IMG/VR virus record: IMGVR_UViG_3300034158_000064
Location: 1-37,112 of that record
DNA: 37,112 nt
Reading direction: 5' to 3' (one strand)
Source: a virus
The number at the start of each line of letters is the position of its first letter. Position 1 is the first letter of the stretch. The position numbers were made by a program, and so were the translations under genes. Positions 1-5,725 of this stretch are shown one piece after another. Under the pieces are notes generated by a model, which saw only the letters and a program-made list of their open reading frames with translations, was not told the DNA's origin and ran no database searches.

Positions 1-127
1 GCGCTCCATGGGGACCGACTCAGAAGGCGCGCCCATGACGTGCCAGATAACCCCGCCACGGCGGCGAATTTCCTGGGCCTCATCCGGGGTCATTACGTTG
101 TAAATCACCAGCCCGCCAAGCGCTTTG
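1..127. repeat. Terminal direct repeat, left copy (circular-assembly overlap)
   Basis: These 127 bases are identical to the last 127 bases of the window. The gene crossing this point reads through without a break when the two ends are merged. This indicates a circular molecule of 36,985 bp. The length 127 is a common largest k-mer in de Bruijn assemblers, so an assembly overlap is more likely than a biological terminal repeat. Confidence 0.93.
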
Positions 128-312
128 TTGCTGGCCGAATCATTCAATGCGATTACCAAGTCACGCACTCGCGCAGCGCGCCGCACGTCAGTACCTGCCC
201 AGGTTTTCAACCGGCCAACGCCAAAGCGCTCTAGGCGCTCGGCAATTTCCTTGCGCTGCTCAGGCTTACCGCCGGCCAATCCAATTAAAATCATGCTATT
301 TGTTGCTCCCAT
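1..312 (-). CDS. dNMP-kinase-like protein, N-terminal part (gene crosses the circle join)
   Basis: The gene starts at 312 (ATG overlapping the TGA of the gene before it) and runs off base 1. On the circle it continues at 36985 and stops at 36884, giving 137 aa. The N-terminus MILIGLAGG sits where phage deoxynucleoside monophosphate kinases carry the ATP-binding P-loop, but the usual GxxGxGK[ST] is degenerate (GLAGGKPEQRKE). The later stretch TPDEAQEIRRRGGVIWHV resembles the conserved 'EA..I...GG.vi.V' core of these kinases. The fold is recognisable, but catalysis is doubtful. It is coupled to the 45-aa gene upstream and the Q-like gene downstream in the early operon. Family assignment is by motif only. 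Confidence 0.6.
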   Translation of the reverse strand, partial: MGATNSMILIGLAGGKPEQRKEIAERLERFGVGRLKTWAGTDVRRAARVRDLVIALNDSASNKALGGLVIYNVMTPDEAQEIRRRGGVIWHVMGAPSESVPMER

Positions 313-449
313 CAAAACGGTACGCCGGCAATGCCGGGCAGGTCAGGCCAGGTACGGGGGCCATTGCACAGCCCGCCGCCCTCGCGGTGGTAAAACGGAT
401 ACGCATCACCGTGGCAAGTTTTCGCGCGCCACGGGTGAGACTGGGCCAC
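312..449 (-). CDS. Small hypothetical early protein, 45 aa, GTG start
   Basis: The frame opens with GTG two bases after the TGA of the preceding gene and ends in ATGA shared with the next gene, so it is tightly packed in the early operon. A GGAAAAAG sequence lies upstream as a weak ribosome site. The product is rich in Cys, His, Pro and Trp (AKTCHGDAYPFYHREGGGLC) with no membrane segment. Paired Cys/His residues could bind metal, but this is a guess. A longer upstream start in the same frame would overlap the preceding gene heavily and is unlikely. No function is recognised. Confidence 0.6.
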   Translation of the reverse strand: MAQSHPWRAKTCHGDAYPFYHREGGGLCNGPRTWPDLPGIAGVPF

Positions 450-451
450 GA

Positions 452-1024
452 TCAGGCCCGGGCTTTTTCCAGGCGCATACGACGCACCGCCTGCAGCTGG
501 GCATGCAGTGCGTAGGGTGTTAGTTCGGGGTTGTTGGGCGCAGCCTCTTCGCAGGCTTGGTGCATTTCCGTTACGGTAACGTTTGACGCACACCAGCGGC
601 GGAACAGGGCCAGCACAGCAGGATCGCCAGTAACTTCGCGGCGCATATTCAGCTCTGTTTCACACCAGAAAACCCACTGATCAGCTGCTGTAAAAAGGAT
701 TGGCTCCGACTGGGGCAGGTAATCATCTGCCTGGCAAAAGACCACTACCAGGGGCGCGCCTGGCTCATCACCTTCCGAGTAGGTAAGCCAGCCGAAGCGC
801 ATAAGGGCGCCAAGGAAGTCATAAAGCTCATCATCAGAAACGCCCAGCGCATCGCGCCAATCGCTTTTTGGAAGGGGAACAATACCGCCAGAAGCAATGT
901 CACTAGAGGCCAATATTTCTAGAAGCTTGACCAGGCGCGCAAACCCAGCCAACCCATAACGGCCTTGAATACGGCTCGCAACAGCCGTGCCCGAAAAGTT
1001 GGCAGGAAGACTAAGCGCCGGCAT
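452..1024 (-). CDS. Phage replication/regulatory protein with winged-helix-like N-terminal region, 190 aa
   Basis: The chosen start (MPALSLP) lies inside the 3' end of the Cro-like gene, as is usual for coupled early genes; upstream starts would overlap it more. Residues about 15-80 (RYGLAGFARLVKLLEILAS... SDWRDALGVSDDELYDFLGALMRFGWL) look like the winged-helix region of phage O/DnaD-type proteins, which occur next to cro in many Pseudomonas prophages. The C-terminal half is charged and helical (LHAQLQAVRRMRLEKARA). In such phages these proteins help start lytic replication or regulate early genes. Here they would act beside the plasmid initiator RepA. The role is inferred from position and fold. 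Confidence 0.6.
   Translation of the reverse strand: MPALSLPANFSGTAVASRIQGRYGLAGFARLVKLLEILASSDIASGGIVPLPKSDWRDALGVSDDELYDFLGALMRFGWLTYSEGDEPGAPLVVVFCQADDYLPQSEPILFTAADQWVFWCETELNMRREVTGDPAVLALFRRWCASNVTVTEMHQACEEAAPNNPELTPYALHAQLQAVRRMRLEKARA
569..581. repeat. 13-bp palindrome CGTTACGGTAACG, first of the dispersed family
   Basis: This is one of three 13-bp copies (569-581, 16054-16066, 23830-23842) of the dispersed CGTTAC/GTAACG palindrome; the 14-bp form is described at 6960. It lies inside the coding sequence of the 190-aa early gene. Confidence 0.6.
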
Positions 1025-1274
1025 GGGTATCACCGGCCTTGAGCAATTTGATAGCAAACGGTGCGTAGATGCCGCTCCAGTCAACGGCAGCCCCGGACTT
1101 AAGAACGATATTTACAGCAGACGTAAAAGAGGGGATTCGCTCCTGGCGATACCACGAAAGCACCGTCCGTGGTTTTTCGCCAAGAAGATTGGCAACAATG
1201 CTCATACCTGCAGGACTTAGCTTTCCCGCAGACTCTGCGCCGCCTATGCTTTCAATCCATTTGTTCAGTTCCAC
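1011..1274 (-). CDS. cro: Cro-like/YdaS-like helix-turn-helix repressor, 87 aa, GTG start
   Basis: First gene of the leftward early operon, divergent from the CI-like repressor. The start is GTG, with AAGAG about 10 bases upstream. Residues about 22-52 (GMSIVANLLGEKPRTVLSWYRQERIPS) form a Cro-type helix-turn-helix, and the length is normal for Cro proteins. It should bind the operators at 1289-1305 and 1352-1368 and shut off repressor synthesis during the lytic cycle. Position, orientation and size support the call; sequence similarity is confined to the helix-turn-helix. A YdaS-type prophage regulator is the main alternative. Confidence 0.75.
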   Translation of the reverse strand: MELNKWIESIGGAESAGKLSPAGMSIVANLLGEKPRTVLSWYRQERIPSFTSAVNIVLKSGAAVDWSGIYAPFAIKLLKAGDTHAGA

Positions 1275-1288
1275 GAATAGACGCTCTT

Positions 1289-1305
1289 TTACACGAATGG
1301 TGTAA
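1289..1305. promoter_or_regulatory. Operator O1 (CI/Cro), over the early leftward promoter
   Basis: TTACAC-GAATG-GTGTAA is a perfect 6-bp inverted repeat with a 5-bp spacer. A plausible leftward promoter reads on the minus strand (TTGAGA, 18 bp, TAGACT, about 1312-1341), so O1 would cover the transcription start of the cro operon. Its centre is 63 bp from that of O2, six helical turns, which suits cooperative binding. Confidence 0.75.
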
Positions 1306-1351
1306 GTCTATTTCGACCGTATCCCATTTCTCAAGCTTTTTTTGGCGGCAT

Positions 1352-1368
1352 CTACACTTAAAGTGTAT
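1352..1368. promoter_or_regulatory. Operator O2 (CI/Cro), near the repressor promoter
   Basis: CTACAC-TTAAA-GTGTAT has the same half-sites and 5-bp spacer as O1, and its 15-bp core is a perfect palindrome. It lies about 80 bp before the repressor start, within a possible rightward promoter (TTGGCG ... TATATT, about 1343-1371), so it would control repressor expression. Confidence 0.72.
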
Positions 1369-1444
1369 ATTTCATCGGGTTAAAGATAATATTCAACAAA
1401 TTGCCAAGGCGTGAAACCTCACGACGCCCAATGAGAGATTGCGC

Positions 1445-2110
1445 ATGTCTGAATTAGTAGAGATTGTTGCCCAACGGCTTAAACAGTGTCGCGCGGCCAC
1501 GGGCTGGACCCTTGAGGAAACCGCAAAGCGCCTGTCTGCGCTGTCGGGGACACCTATGAGTTTTTCACGGTTTTCTAACTGGGAACTCGGGCTACGCATG
1601 CCGGGACCAGATCAAATAATCTTGCTTGCAAAGCTATTCGGCAAAACCCCTGCCTGGCTACAGGGCTACACCGATAACGACAGTTTAAACGCCGTAACAT
1701 CCAATTATGTGACGGCTAACCCACCGTTTATTCAGACCAAGAACGGCCTGCTCGCTTTGACGCAGACCACAAGCAATACGGCTTTCAGCATTGAGTACAT
1801 CGAAAGTCGCGGCTTGAACAGGAACAAACTGATATGCATCAAACAGATTGATTCCAGCATGGTCCCGCTCGCTGCAGAAGGGGACGAATTGTTACTTGAT
1901 GGTGAGCAGACCACAGTTCGCGGCGCTGATCTTTTTGGCATTGTTGTAGCTGGCACTATTTGGGTTAGGCGAATTTGCCCGGAACTCAACGGCACCTTTA
2001 CGCTTAAGGCTGGGGACACGCAACAGTACCCCGATAGCATATTGACACGCGAAGCCCTGGACGAACTGGATATCGTTGGGCGCGTGGTACGCATATCCCA
2101 CGATAGATAG
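1445..2110 (+). CDS. cI: CI-like prophage repressor, HTH plus S24-like domain with altered catalytic site
   Basis: Maintains lysogeny by binding the TTACAC-N5-GTGTAA operators. Residues about 8-65 form an XRE-type helix-turn-helix (LEETAKRLSALSGTPMSFSRFSNWELG). Residues about 125-215 form a LexA/S24-like dimerisation domain. The nucleophile region is present (IDSSMVP), but the position of the catalytic Lys (VKRL in LexA) reads VRRI. The linker holds no Ala-Gly or Cys-Gly cleavage pair. RecA-stimulated self-cleavage is therefore unlikely, and induction probably needs another protein. The ATG at 1445 is preferred over an in-frame TTG two codons earlier, with GAGAG about 8 bases upstream. A strong terminator follows. 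Confidence 0.87.
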   Translation: MSELVEIVAQRLKQCRAATGWTLEETAKRLSALSGTPMSFSRFSNWELGLRMPGPDQIILLAKLFGKTPAWLQGYTDNDSLNAVTSNYVTANPPFIQTKNGLLALTQTTSNTAFSIEYIESRGLNRNKLICIKQIDSSMVPLAAEGDELLLDGEQTTVRGADLFGIVVAGTIWVRRICPELNGTFTLKAGDTQQYPDSILTREALDELDIVGRVVRISHDR

Positions 2111-2117
2111 CAAAACC

Positions 2118-2140
2118 GCCCTTAGTATAAGGGCTTTTTT
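2118..2140 (+). terminator. Intrinsic terminator after the repressor gene
   Basis: A perfect 7-bp stem (GCCCTTA / TAAGGGC) with a 3-base loop is followed by six T. It starts 8 bases after the repressor stop codon and isolates the repressor from the next plus-strand genes. Confidence 0.92.
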
Positions 2141-2151
2141 ATTGCTGGAAT

Positions 2152-2168
2152 TTACACTTTACGTGTAA
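2152..2168. promoter_or_regulatory. Operator O3, in front of the 83-aa and LuxR-type genes
   Basis: TTACAC-TTTAC-GTGTAA carries the same half-sites and spacer as O1 and O2. It lies just after the repressor terminator and 37 bp before the next gene, so the repressor or Cro probably also controls the 2205-2905 genes. The overlapping promoter is not clear. Confidence 0.7.
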
Positions 2169-2204
2169 CATGCCACGCAAATCAGGAAAGACAGGTTACT
2201 CATC

Positions 2205-2456
2205 ATGCAAGGCAGCGAAATTCTCACCCCCATCAGCCAGCATCAAGCCGCATCCGGCGGCGCACTTGCTATTCAGCAAAGGCGAGTCGTGGCCTTGAAA
2301 GAAGTGTCAGCGCTCTGTGGAAGCATGCAGAAAATGGCTCTGTACTCCATAGACCAAAACCACGTAACTATAGAGAACATGGAAGACATGGCCGACCTGC
2401 TTGGCCTTCTTCGCCGCCAAGTGGACGCGCTGCGCCTCGACCTGTCCAGCCATTAA
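2205..2456 (+). CDS. Hypothetical protein, 83 aa, under the phage operator O3
   Basis: First gene after the third CI/Cro operator; AGGAAAG and ACAGG lie upstream as weak ribosome sites. The product is soluble and mostly helical: a polar N-terminus (ILTPISQHQAASGGALAIQQ) and an acidic amphipathic C-terminal half (HVTIENMEDMADLLGLLRRQ). There is no membrane segment and no recognisable family. The LuxR-type gene begins 32 bp after its stop, so the two are probably co-transcribed. Its position under a phage operator suggests a role in the lysis/lysogeny choice, which is inference only. Confidence 0.65.
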   Translation: MQGSEILTPISQHQAASGGALAIQQRRVVALKEVSALCGSMQKMALYSIDQNHVTIENMEDMADLLGLLRRQVDALRLDLSSH

Positions 2457-2488
2457 CACCCCCTCTCTATCGCAAGGAAGCGCCCTCA

Positions 2489-2905
2489 ATGAATGCCTTT
2501 GCTCAAATTCACGGCGAAGAGGTGATTGGCTACCCAGGTCAGAACCTGACAGCCAGCGAGCTGTTTGTTCTGGTCAAAACTGCAGAAGGATTCCCTACGC
2601 CGGTCATTGCCGAAGAATTGCAGCTCGACGACACAAGCATGCGCATGGTGGAACGCAATATCTTGAGCAAGCTGGGCGCCAAGAACAAAGCGCACATGAT
2701 CACACGCGGGTTTACCCTTGGCGTTTTGGTACCGCAAGCACTGTGCCTTATGCTTTGTGTCTTGGCTGTGGTGGAAGTTGACTCTGATTTCAACCGTCAG
2801 CGCACCCAGCGCCGTAGCCGCACCCTCTCAGAACATTCCCGCAACGTGCGTAATTGCCCCGCATCAGCCGGCGGCCCGCCGTCGCGACAAGCCCTTTACG
2901 GGTAA
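2489..2905 (+). CDS. LuxR/GerE-type HTH regulator without sensor domain, 138 aa
   Basis: Residues about 20-75 match the GerE/LuxR DNA-binding domain: LTASELFVLVKTAEG, IAEELQLDDTSMRMVERNILSKLGAKNKAHM. No receiver or autoinducer-binding domain precedes it. After the helix-turn-helix comes a hydrophobic stretch (LGVLVPQALCLMLCVLAVV, about 76-94) that could be a membrane helix, then a basic, disordered tail. AAGGAA lies 11 bases before the start. The stop codon is the first base group of the octad array before parA. LuxR-type genes are known in some phage-plasmids (for example VP882) as inducers of lysis, but that receptor has a sensor domain and this protein does not. The role is unproven. Confidence 0.75.
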   Translation: MNAFAQIHGEEVIGYPGQNLTASELFVLVKTAEGFPTPVIAEELQLDDTSMRMVERNILSKLGAKNKAHMITRGFTLGVLVPQALCLMLCVLAVVEVDSDFNRQRTQRRSRTLSEHSRNVRNCPASAGGPPSRQALYG

Positions 2906-2936
2906 TTCGTTATTTCGTTAAATCGTTAATTCGTTA
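2905..2936. repeat. Octad array A: four 8-bp repeats WWTCGTTA left of the parA promoter
   Basis: Four exact-phase tandem octads: ATTCGTTA, TTTCGTTA, AATCGTTA, ATTCGTTA. With array B, which has the opposite orientation, they bracket the parA promoter. Tandem 8-bp repeats are the type of site bound by ParG/omega-family ribbon-helix-helix partition proteins, serving as centromere and operator. Confidence 0.85.
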
Positions 2937-2941
2937 TTTTC

Positions 2942-2970
2942 TTGATCCCAAGCAATGGCAGGCCTATACT
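2942..2970 (+). promoter_or_regulatory. Predicted sigma-70 promoter of parA
   Basis: TTGATC (2942-2947), a 17-bp spacer and TATACT (2965-2970) form a near-consensus promoter. It lies exactly between octad arrays A and B, so a protein loading on both arrays would block it. Transcription should start near 2977 and produce the parA mRNA. Confidence 0.75.
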
Positions 2971-2980
2971 CGCCCTGGGT

Positions 2981-3012
2981 TAACGAAATAACGAATTGAC
3001 GAATTGACGAAA
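2981..3012. repeat. Octad array B: four inverted octads before parA
   Basis: Four tandem octads in the opposite orientation to array A: TAACGAAA, TAACGAAT, TGACGAAT, TGACGAAA. The last ends three bases before the AAGGA ribosome site of parA. Relative to the gene it controls, the sequence reads TAACGAA, as in every other array of the window except A. Confidence 0.85.
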
Positions 3013-3028
3013 AAAAGGAATTCTTACC

Positions 3029-3676
3029 GTGGCGCTAAAAATTGGCTTTGCAACTCAAAAAGGTGGACCCGGCAAATCCACCGACGCACGCGGAACCGCC
3101 GTTGGGTTCGCGCAAAATGGCTGGGCAGTAAAAATTGCCGACTTCGACTTAAACCAATCGACTAGCACGCGCTGGCTCCAGCGCCGTCTAACGCGCGGAC
3201 ACAAGCCAGAAGTATCTGTAGAGCAGTTCGGATCAATGGCGCACGCCTTGGCTCGGGCCGATGATTACGACGTGATTATTTTCGATGGCGCGCCGCGCGC
3301 CAGTAAGGACACTGCAGCAATGGCCGAAGCGTGCGACCTGCTGGTTATTCCGACCGGCCTATCAGTCGACGACCTCGACCCAGCCGTCGAACTGGCGGAC
3401 GCACTCCACTTCAAGCACGGAATACCTATAGAGCGTATTGCCTTTGCCCTCAACCACGTAGGCGATAGCATGGCCGAACTTGAGGAGGCTCAAGAATATT
3501 TGAGCCAGAAGCCCTACCACGTCCTCGCCGGCCACCTCCCGCAGAAGGTCAGCTACAGCCGTGCCATGGATATTGGTCTGTCAGTGATTGAAGTTTCTCA
3601 TAAGGGGCTACGGGCCCAGGCCGAACAACTAATAAGCTCAATCATCAAGCGCGCGACTGCGCTACAATCAAAATAA
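3029..3676 (+). CDS. parA: ParA-family partition ATPase, 215 aa, GTG start
   Basis: Segregates the plasmid form of the genome. It carries the deviant Walker A motif QKGGPGKST (residues 10-18, signature Lys 11), Walker A' with Asp at FDLNQ (about 38-43) and Walker B IIFDGAP (about 83-89). At 215 aa, with no N-terminal helix-turn-helix, it is a small ParA of the ParF/type Ib class, which usually pairs with a ribbon-helix-helix protein, as here. The GTG start has AAGGA 9 bases upstream. The stop codon lies inside octad array C. Alternative: a MinD/Soj-like ATPase, less likely given the partner gene and repeats. Confidence 0.93.
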   Translation: MALKIGFATQKGGPGKSTDARGTAVGFAQNGWAVKIADFDLNQSTSTRWLQRRLTRGHKPEVSVEQFGSMAHALARADDYDVIIFDGAPRASKDTAAMAEACDLLVIPTGLSVDDLDPAVELADALHFKHGIPIERIAFALNHVGDSMAELEEAQEYLSQKPYHVLAGHLPQKVSYSRAMDIGLSVIEVSHKGLRAQAEQLISSIIKRATALQSK

Positions 3677-3697
3677 CGAATTGACGAATTAACGAAT
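3674..3697. repeat. Octad array C: three octads between parA and its partner gene
   Basis: TAACGAAT, TGACGAAT, TAACGAAT in tandem, starting with the TAA stop codon of parA and ending 16 bp before the next start codon. The array could adjust the level of the ribbon-helix-helix protein relative to ParA or add to the centromere. Confidence 0.8.
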
Positions 3698-3713
3698 TGA
3701 AGGACGGCCAATA

Positions 3714-3974
3714 ATGACTGTAGATGCCCCCAAACCACCGCGCAGAGCATCCACCAAAGGAACAGCGCCGGCCTCGCCACTGGCTGCCGAAGCATTGGTT
3801 AAGGCTGGGCACACGCACCAGGCGGCGCCCGATGAATTGGTAACAGCTAACTTCAAGGTCGACGCGCAGTTTAAGCACGAACTAAAAATGTTCGCCGCCA
3901 TGCATAAAATGAGTATGGTGGACGTGTTGCGCCAGGGCTTCGCTTTGCTCAAGGAAGCCAAGGGCGGGAAGTGA
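3714..3974 (+). CDS. Ribbon-helix-helix partition protein (ParG/ParB-like), 86 aa
   Basis: Expected centromere-binding partner of ParA and repressor of the octad-flanked promoters. Residues 1-40 are basic, Ala/Pro-rich and probably disordered, as in ParG, where this tail stimulates the ATPase. Residues about 43-82 look like a ribbon-helix-helix fold: strand TANFKVDAQ, helix FKHELKMFAAMHKM, turn SMVDVL, helix RQGFALLKEAK. The gene is 38 bp after parA with an octad array between, and a terminator follows. The assignment rests on fold, size and context. Binding to WWTCGTTA is inference. Confidence 0.8.
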   Translation: MTVDAPKPPRRASTKGTAPASPLAAEALVKAGHTHQAAPDELVTANFKVDAQFKHELKMFAAMHKMSMVDVLRQGFALLKEAKGGK

Positions 3975-3992
3975 CCCGGATAGTCATCCAAG

Positions 3993-4017
3993 CCCCGCAC
4001 CTGGCGGGGTTTTTTTT
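3993..4017 (+). terminator. Intrinsic terminator after the par operon
   Basis: A 6-bp GC stem (CCCCGC / GCGGGG) with a 5-base loop is followed by eight T. It lies 19 bases after the stop of the ribbon-helix-helix gene and closes the partition operon. Confidence 0.9.
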
Positions 4018-4057
4018 CGCCTGCACTTTTTCCCGTTACCCGTCACAAGGAGCCTCT

Positions 4058-4252
4058 ATGGCTATCACCCTGGAGCTGTCCGCCTTTGAGCTGGAAACCC
4101 TGGCTGACTTCCGCCGGCTGCACGCCGAGTACCAGCGCACCACCTCCAGCACGCCCAGCCTGGAACTAGACAAACTCTACAGCGCGCTCAGTACCTCGGC
4201 GCAGATACTCGCGGAGACCTTGGACAAGGCCGCGCACGCCCAGGGCGTGTAA
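4058..4252 (+). CDS. Small hypothetical protein, 64 aa
   Basis: The start is set by AAGGAG 8 bases upstream; the longer open frame from 3971 crosses a terminator and is rejected. The product is acidic and helical (LELSAFELETLADFRRLHAEY ... ILAETLDKAAHA), with no membrane segment or known motif. It is the last plus-strand gene and converges on the minus-strand 4253-5021 operon, the two stop codons meeting. A copy of the dispersed palindrome (4034-4047) lies directly before its ribosome site. Function unknown. Confidence 0.72.
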   Translation: MAITLELSAFELETLADFRRLHAEYQRTTSSTPSLELDKLYSALSTSAQILAETLDKAAHAQGV

Positions 4253-4501
4253 TCACAGCTCGACGGTAAAGCCGCGCAAGCCAATCCCGTCCGCGAATCT
4301 CCCCACGGCGGTCAGGCTCGCCCAGGTGCGCACCTTCTCCCGGCGCGAGCGCACCGGCACCAGTCGCGAGTTGGGTCCGCCCAGGCGGATCGAAAGCCCC
4401 CAGTCCGGCCCGCCGTCAACCTTGGCCACCACGCATTCGCGCACCGCGTGCTGTTCGACCAGGGCGCGCAGCACCTCTTCTTGGATGCCTTCGCCAATCA
4501 C
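4253..4501 (-). CDS. ParC-like small plasmid protein, 82 aa, GTG start
   Basis: Last of three coupled genes; its GTG overlaps the TGA of the gene before it. The product has the pattern VVAKVDGGPDWGLSIRLG ... RREKVRTWASLTAVGRFADGIGLRGFTVEL. This resembles small proteins annotated as 'ParC family partition-associated' on proteobacterial plasmids, with a conserved 'R.F..L..V..F....G...F.V.L' ending. The exact function of that group is not established. The family match is from memory of the pattern and needs a profile search. Confidence 0.6.
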   Translation of the reverse strand: MIGEGIQEEVLRALVEQHAVRECVVAKVDGGPDWGLSIRLGGPNSRLVPVRSRREKVRTWASLTAVGRFADGIGLRGFTVEL

Positions 4502-4761
4502 TGTTCCAGCACCATCAGCCGCGCCGTGGCCGCGTGTTCAAACGCCAGGTACAGCGCCTCGATGCTCGCCGCGTTCAGAGCCTTGACCGTCTCAATCCCC
4601 AGCCCAAACCCTTCGGCGCGGTCCGCCGCGCGGTGGCAGTCGGCCGCCGTGCGCGCCTGGGCGATGTTTCCCAGCAGTTTCAATGCCTGGGCGTGGATCG
4701 CGTGCGGCAGGTTGTACGCGGCCAACGGGTCGTGGCGTTCGTGACCGTCACGGCCGCTCAT
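4498..4761 (-). CDS. Hypothetical protein, 87 aa, middle gene of a coupled plasmid operon
   Basis: Starts in ATGA with the FtsK-gamma-like gene and ends in GTGA with the ParC-like gene, so all three are translationally coupled. The product is helical and Ala-rich: NLPHAIHAQALKLLGNIAQA, then two further helices (DCHRAADRAEGFGLGIETVKAL, EALYLAFEHAATARLMVLE). No membrane segment or known motif is visible. A larger open frame extends upstream to 5169 but would overlap the winged-helix gene completely. Its neighbours suggest a plasmid maintenance role. Confidence 0.65.
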   Translation of the reverse strand: MSGRDGHERHDPLAAYNLPHAIHAQALKLLGNIAQARTAADCHRAADRAEGFGLGIETVKALNAASIEALYLAFEHAATARLMVLEQ

Positions 4762-5021
4762 CGCTGGCCGCCGAACAGTGACGCCCAGGCGTGCGGGTTG
4801 ACGCGGTACACCCCGCGCCACGCCAGCCCCATGCACACGCGCTGCGCGCGCAATACTTCCAGCAGCTGCGCGGCGTGCCGTCGACCCAGGCCAAAGCGGC
4901 GCACCAGGGCACCGGGGCCTAGGTTCGGCACAGCAGCCGCGTAGCGGGTGACCGCCGGCAACAGCGGGTCGTCGTGCCCAGGTGGTGGGGCAAAGAAGCT
5001 GGGCGGCAAGATCGTGGCCAT
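4758..5021 (-). CDS. Stand-alone FtsK-gamma-like winged-helix protein, 87 aa
   Basis: Residues about 17-65 (DDPLLPAVTRYAAAVPNLGPGALVRRFGLGRRHAAQLLEVLRAQRV) follow the FtsK gamma-domain pattern: DPL...AV..V, a helix, 'ALQRRFRIGYNRAARLID.LE..GIV'. In FtsK this domain reads KOPS sequences, but no translocase is fused to it here. The region after it (GLAWRGVYRVNPHAWASLFG) is not part of that domain. AAGGA lies 11 bases before the start. It heads the three-gene operon behind a terminator. It is probably a DNA-binding regulator of plasmid maintenance. The resemblance is clear in pattern but short. Confidence 0.65.
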   Translation of the reverse strand: MATILPPSFFAPPPGHDDPLLPAVTRYAAAVPNLGPGALVRRFGLGRRHAAQLLEVLRAQRVCMGLAWRGVYRVNPHAWASLFGGQR

Positions 5022-5121
5022 GGGGGGGTGATTCCTTTTCGAGTAAGTGGCGGTCAGTGCGTAAAACCAGACCCTGGGGGTATGGTAGACCAGACATAGG
5101 GGTTGTGGTTTCCGTGGGCAC

Positions 5122-5162
5122 AAAAAAAGGCCCCCACACCTGGCGCAAGTGTGGGGGCCTTT
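5122..5162 (-). terminator. Strong terminator closing the 7.8-5.2 kb operon
   Basis: A 13-bp stem (AAGGCCCCCACAC / GTGTGGGGGCCTT) with a 9-base loop runs, on the minus strand, into seven T. T residues also follow on the plus strand, so it may work in both directions. It separates the 5198-7837 genes from the 4253-5021 operon, whose promoter must lie at about 5030-5120. Confidence 0.92.
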
Positions 5163-5197
5163 TGAACATAAGTGGCGTTATTCGTAACGGGGCGGGC

Positions 5198-5425
5198 TCA
5201 CAGCTCGGCCAGGCGCTCGTCTTCTACGGCATCCAGCTTGGCCCGCCACTGGTCGCCCTCCTTGGTACTGATCAGGTTGCCAGCCAGCGCCGCGTTCAGT
5301 TGGTCCAGGGCGGTCGCGCCCAGGCTGAACAGGTCGGCCAAGGCCGGGGCCGAACGGATCGCCTCGGCGGCTTGGGTTAGCGCGACCAGCTCGGCGGCGC
5401 GGGATTGCTCAAAGGTCGTACTCAT
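5198..5425 (-). CDS. Hypothetical protein, 75 aa
   Basis: Preceded by GAAAGGAACCCCCGCC, a leader shared almost word for word by its neighbours at 5708 and 6285. The product is acidic and helical (RAAELVALTQAAEAI, LADLFSLGATALDQLNAAL, KLDAVEDERLAEL) with no membrane segment. The dispersed palindrome at 5176-5189 and then the 5122-5162 terminator follow. No family recognised. Confidence 0.65.
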   Translation of the reverse strand: MSTTFEQSRAAELVALTQAAEAIRSAPALADLFSLGATALDQLNAALAGNLISTKEGDQWRAKLDAVEDERLAEL

Positions 5426-5474
5426 TTTGGCGGGGGTTCCTTTCTGTTCGGTTCGTTAGGGGTTACGCGCAGAC

Positions 5475-5708
5475 CTACACGGCCTCCGCTGGCAGGCGGT
5501 ACACCCTTGGCACCACTTGCGGATCGGCCAGCCAGTAGCAACTTCGGTTCACATCCTGCACCCACGCCGTGCGCCGCCACCAGTAGGCCGGCGCACGCGG
5601 CCCCTCTAACTTGAGCCAACTAATGGCCGCACCTGGGCGCAACAGCGCATGTGTGGCATCGACCGGCGCGTCGGGCCAGTCACGGACGTGGATCGTCTCG
5701 GCACTCAT
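5475..5708 (-). CDS. Hypothetical protein, 77 aa, Trp-rich
   Basis: Preceded by GGAAAGGAACCCCGCC directly before ATG. The product has many aromatic residues (ISWLKLEGPRAPAYWWRRTAWVQDV, CYWLADPQVVPRVYRL) in an alternating pattern suggesting a small beta-rich fold. No signal peptide, membrane helix or known domain is visible. It is one of a row of small genes between the plasmid replicon and the partition genes. Confidence 0.65.
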   Translation of the reverse strand: MSAETIHVRDWPDAPVDATHALLRPGAAISWLKLEGPRAPAYWWRRTAWVQDVNRSCYWLADPQVVPRVYRLPAEAV

Positions 5709-5725
5709 GGCGGGGTTCCTTTCCG

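Noticed and set aside
3714-3974. Canonical HTH-type ParB for the partition system
   Set aside because: The partner is only 86 aa with a ribbon-helix-helix pattern and no HTH ParB domains; no other ParB gene is seen.
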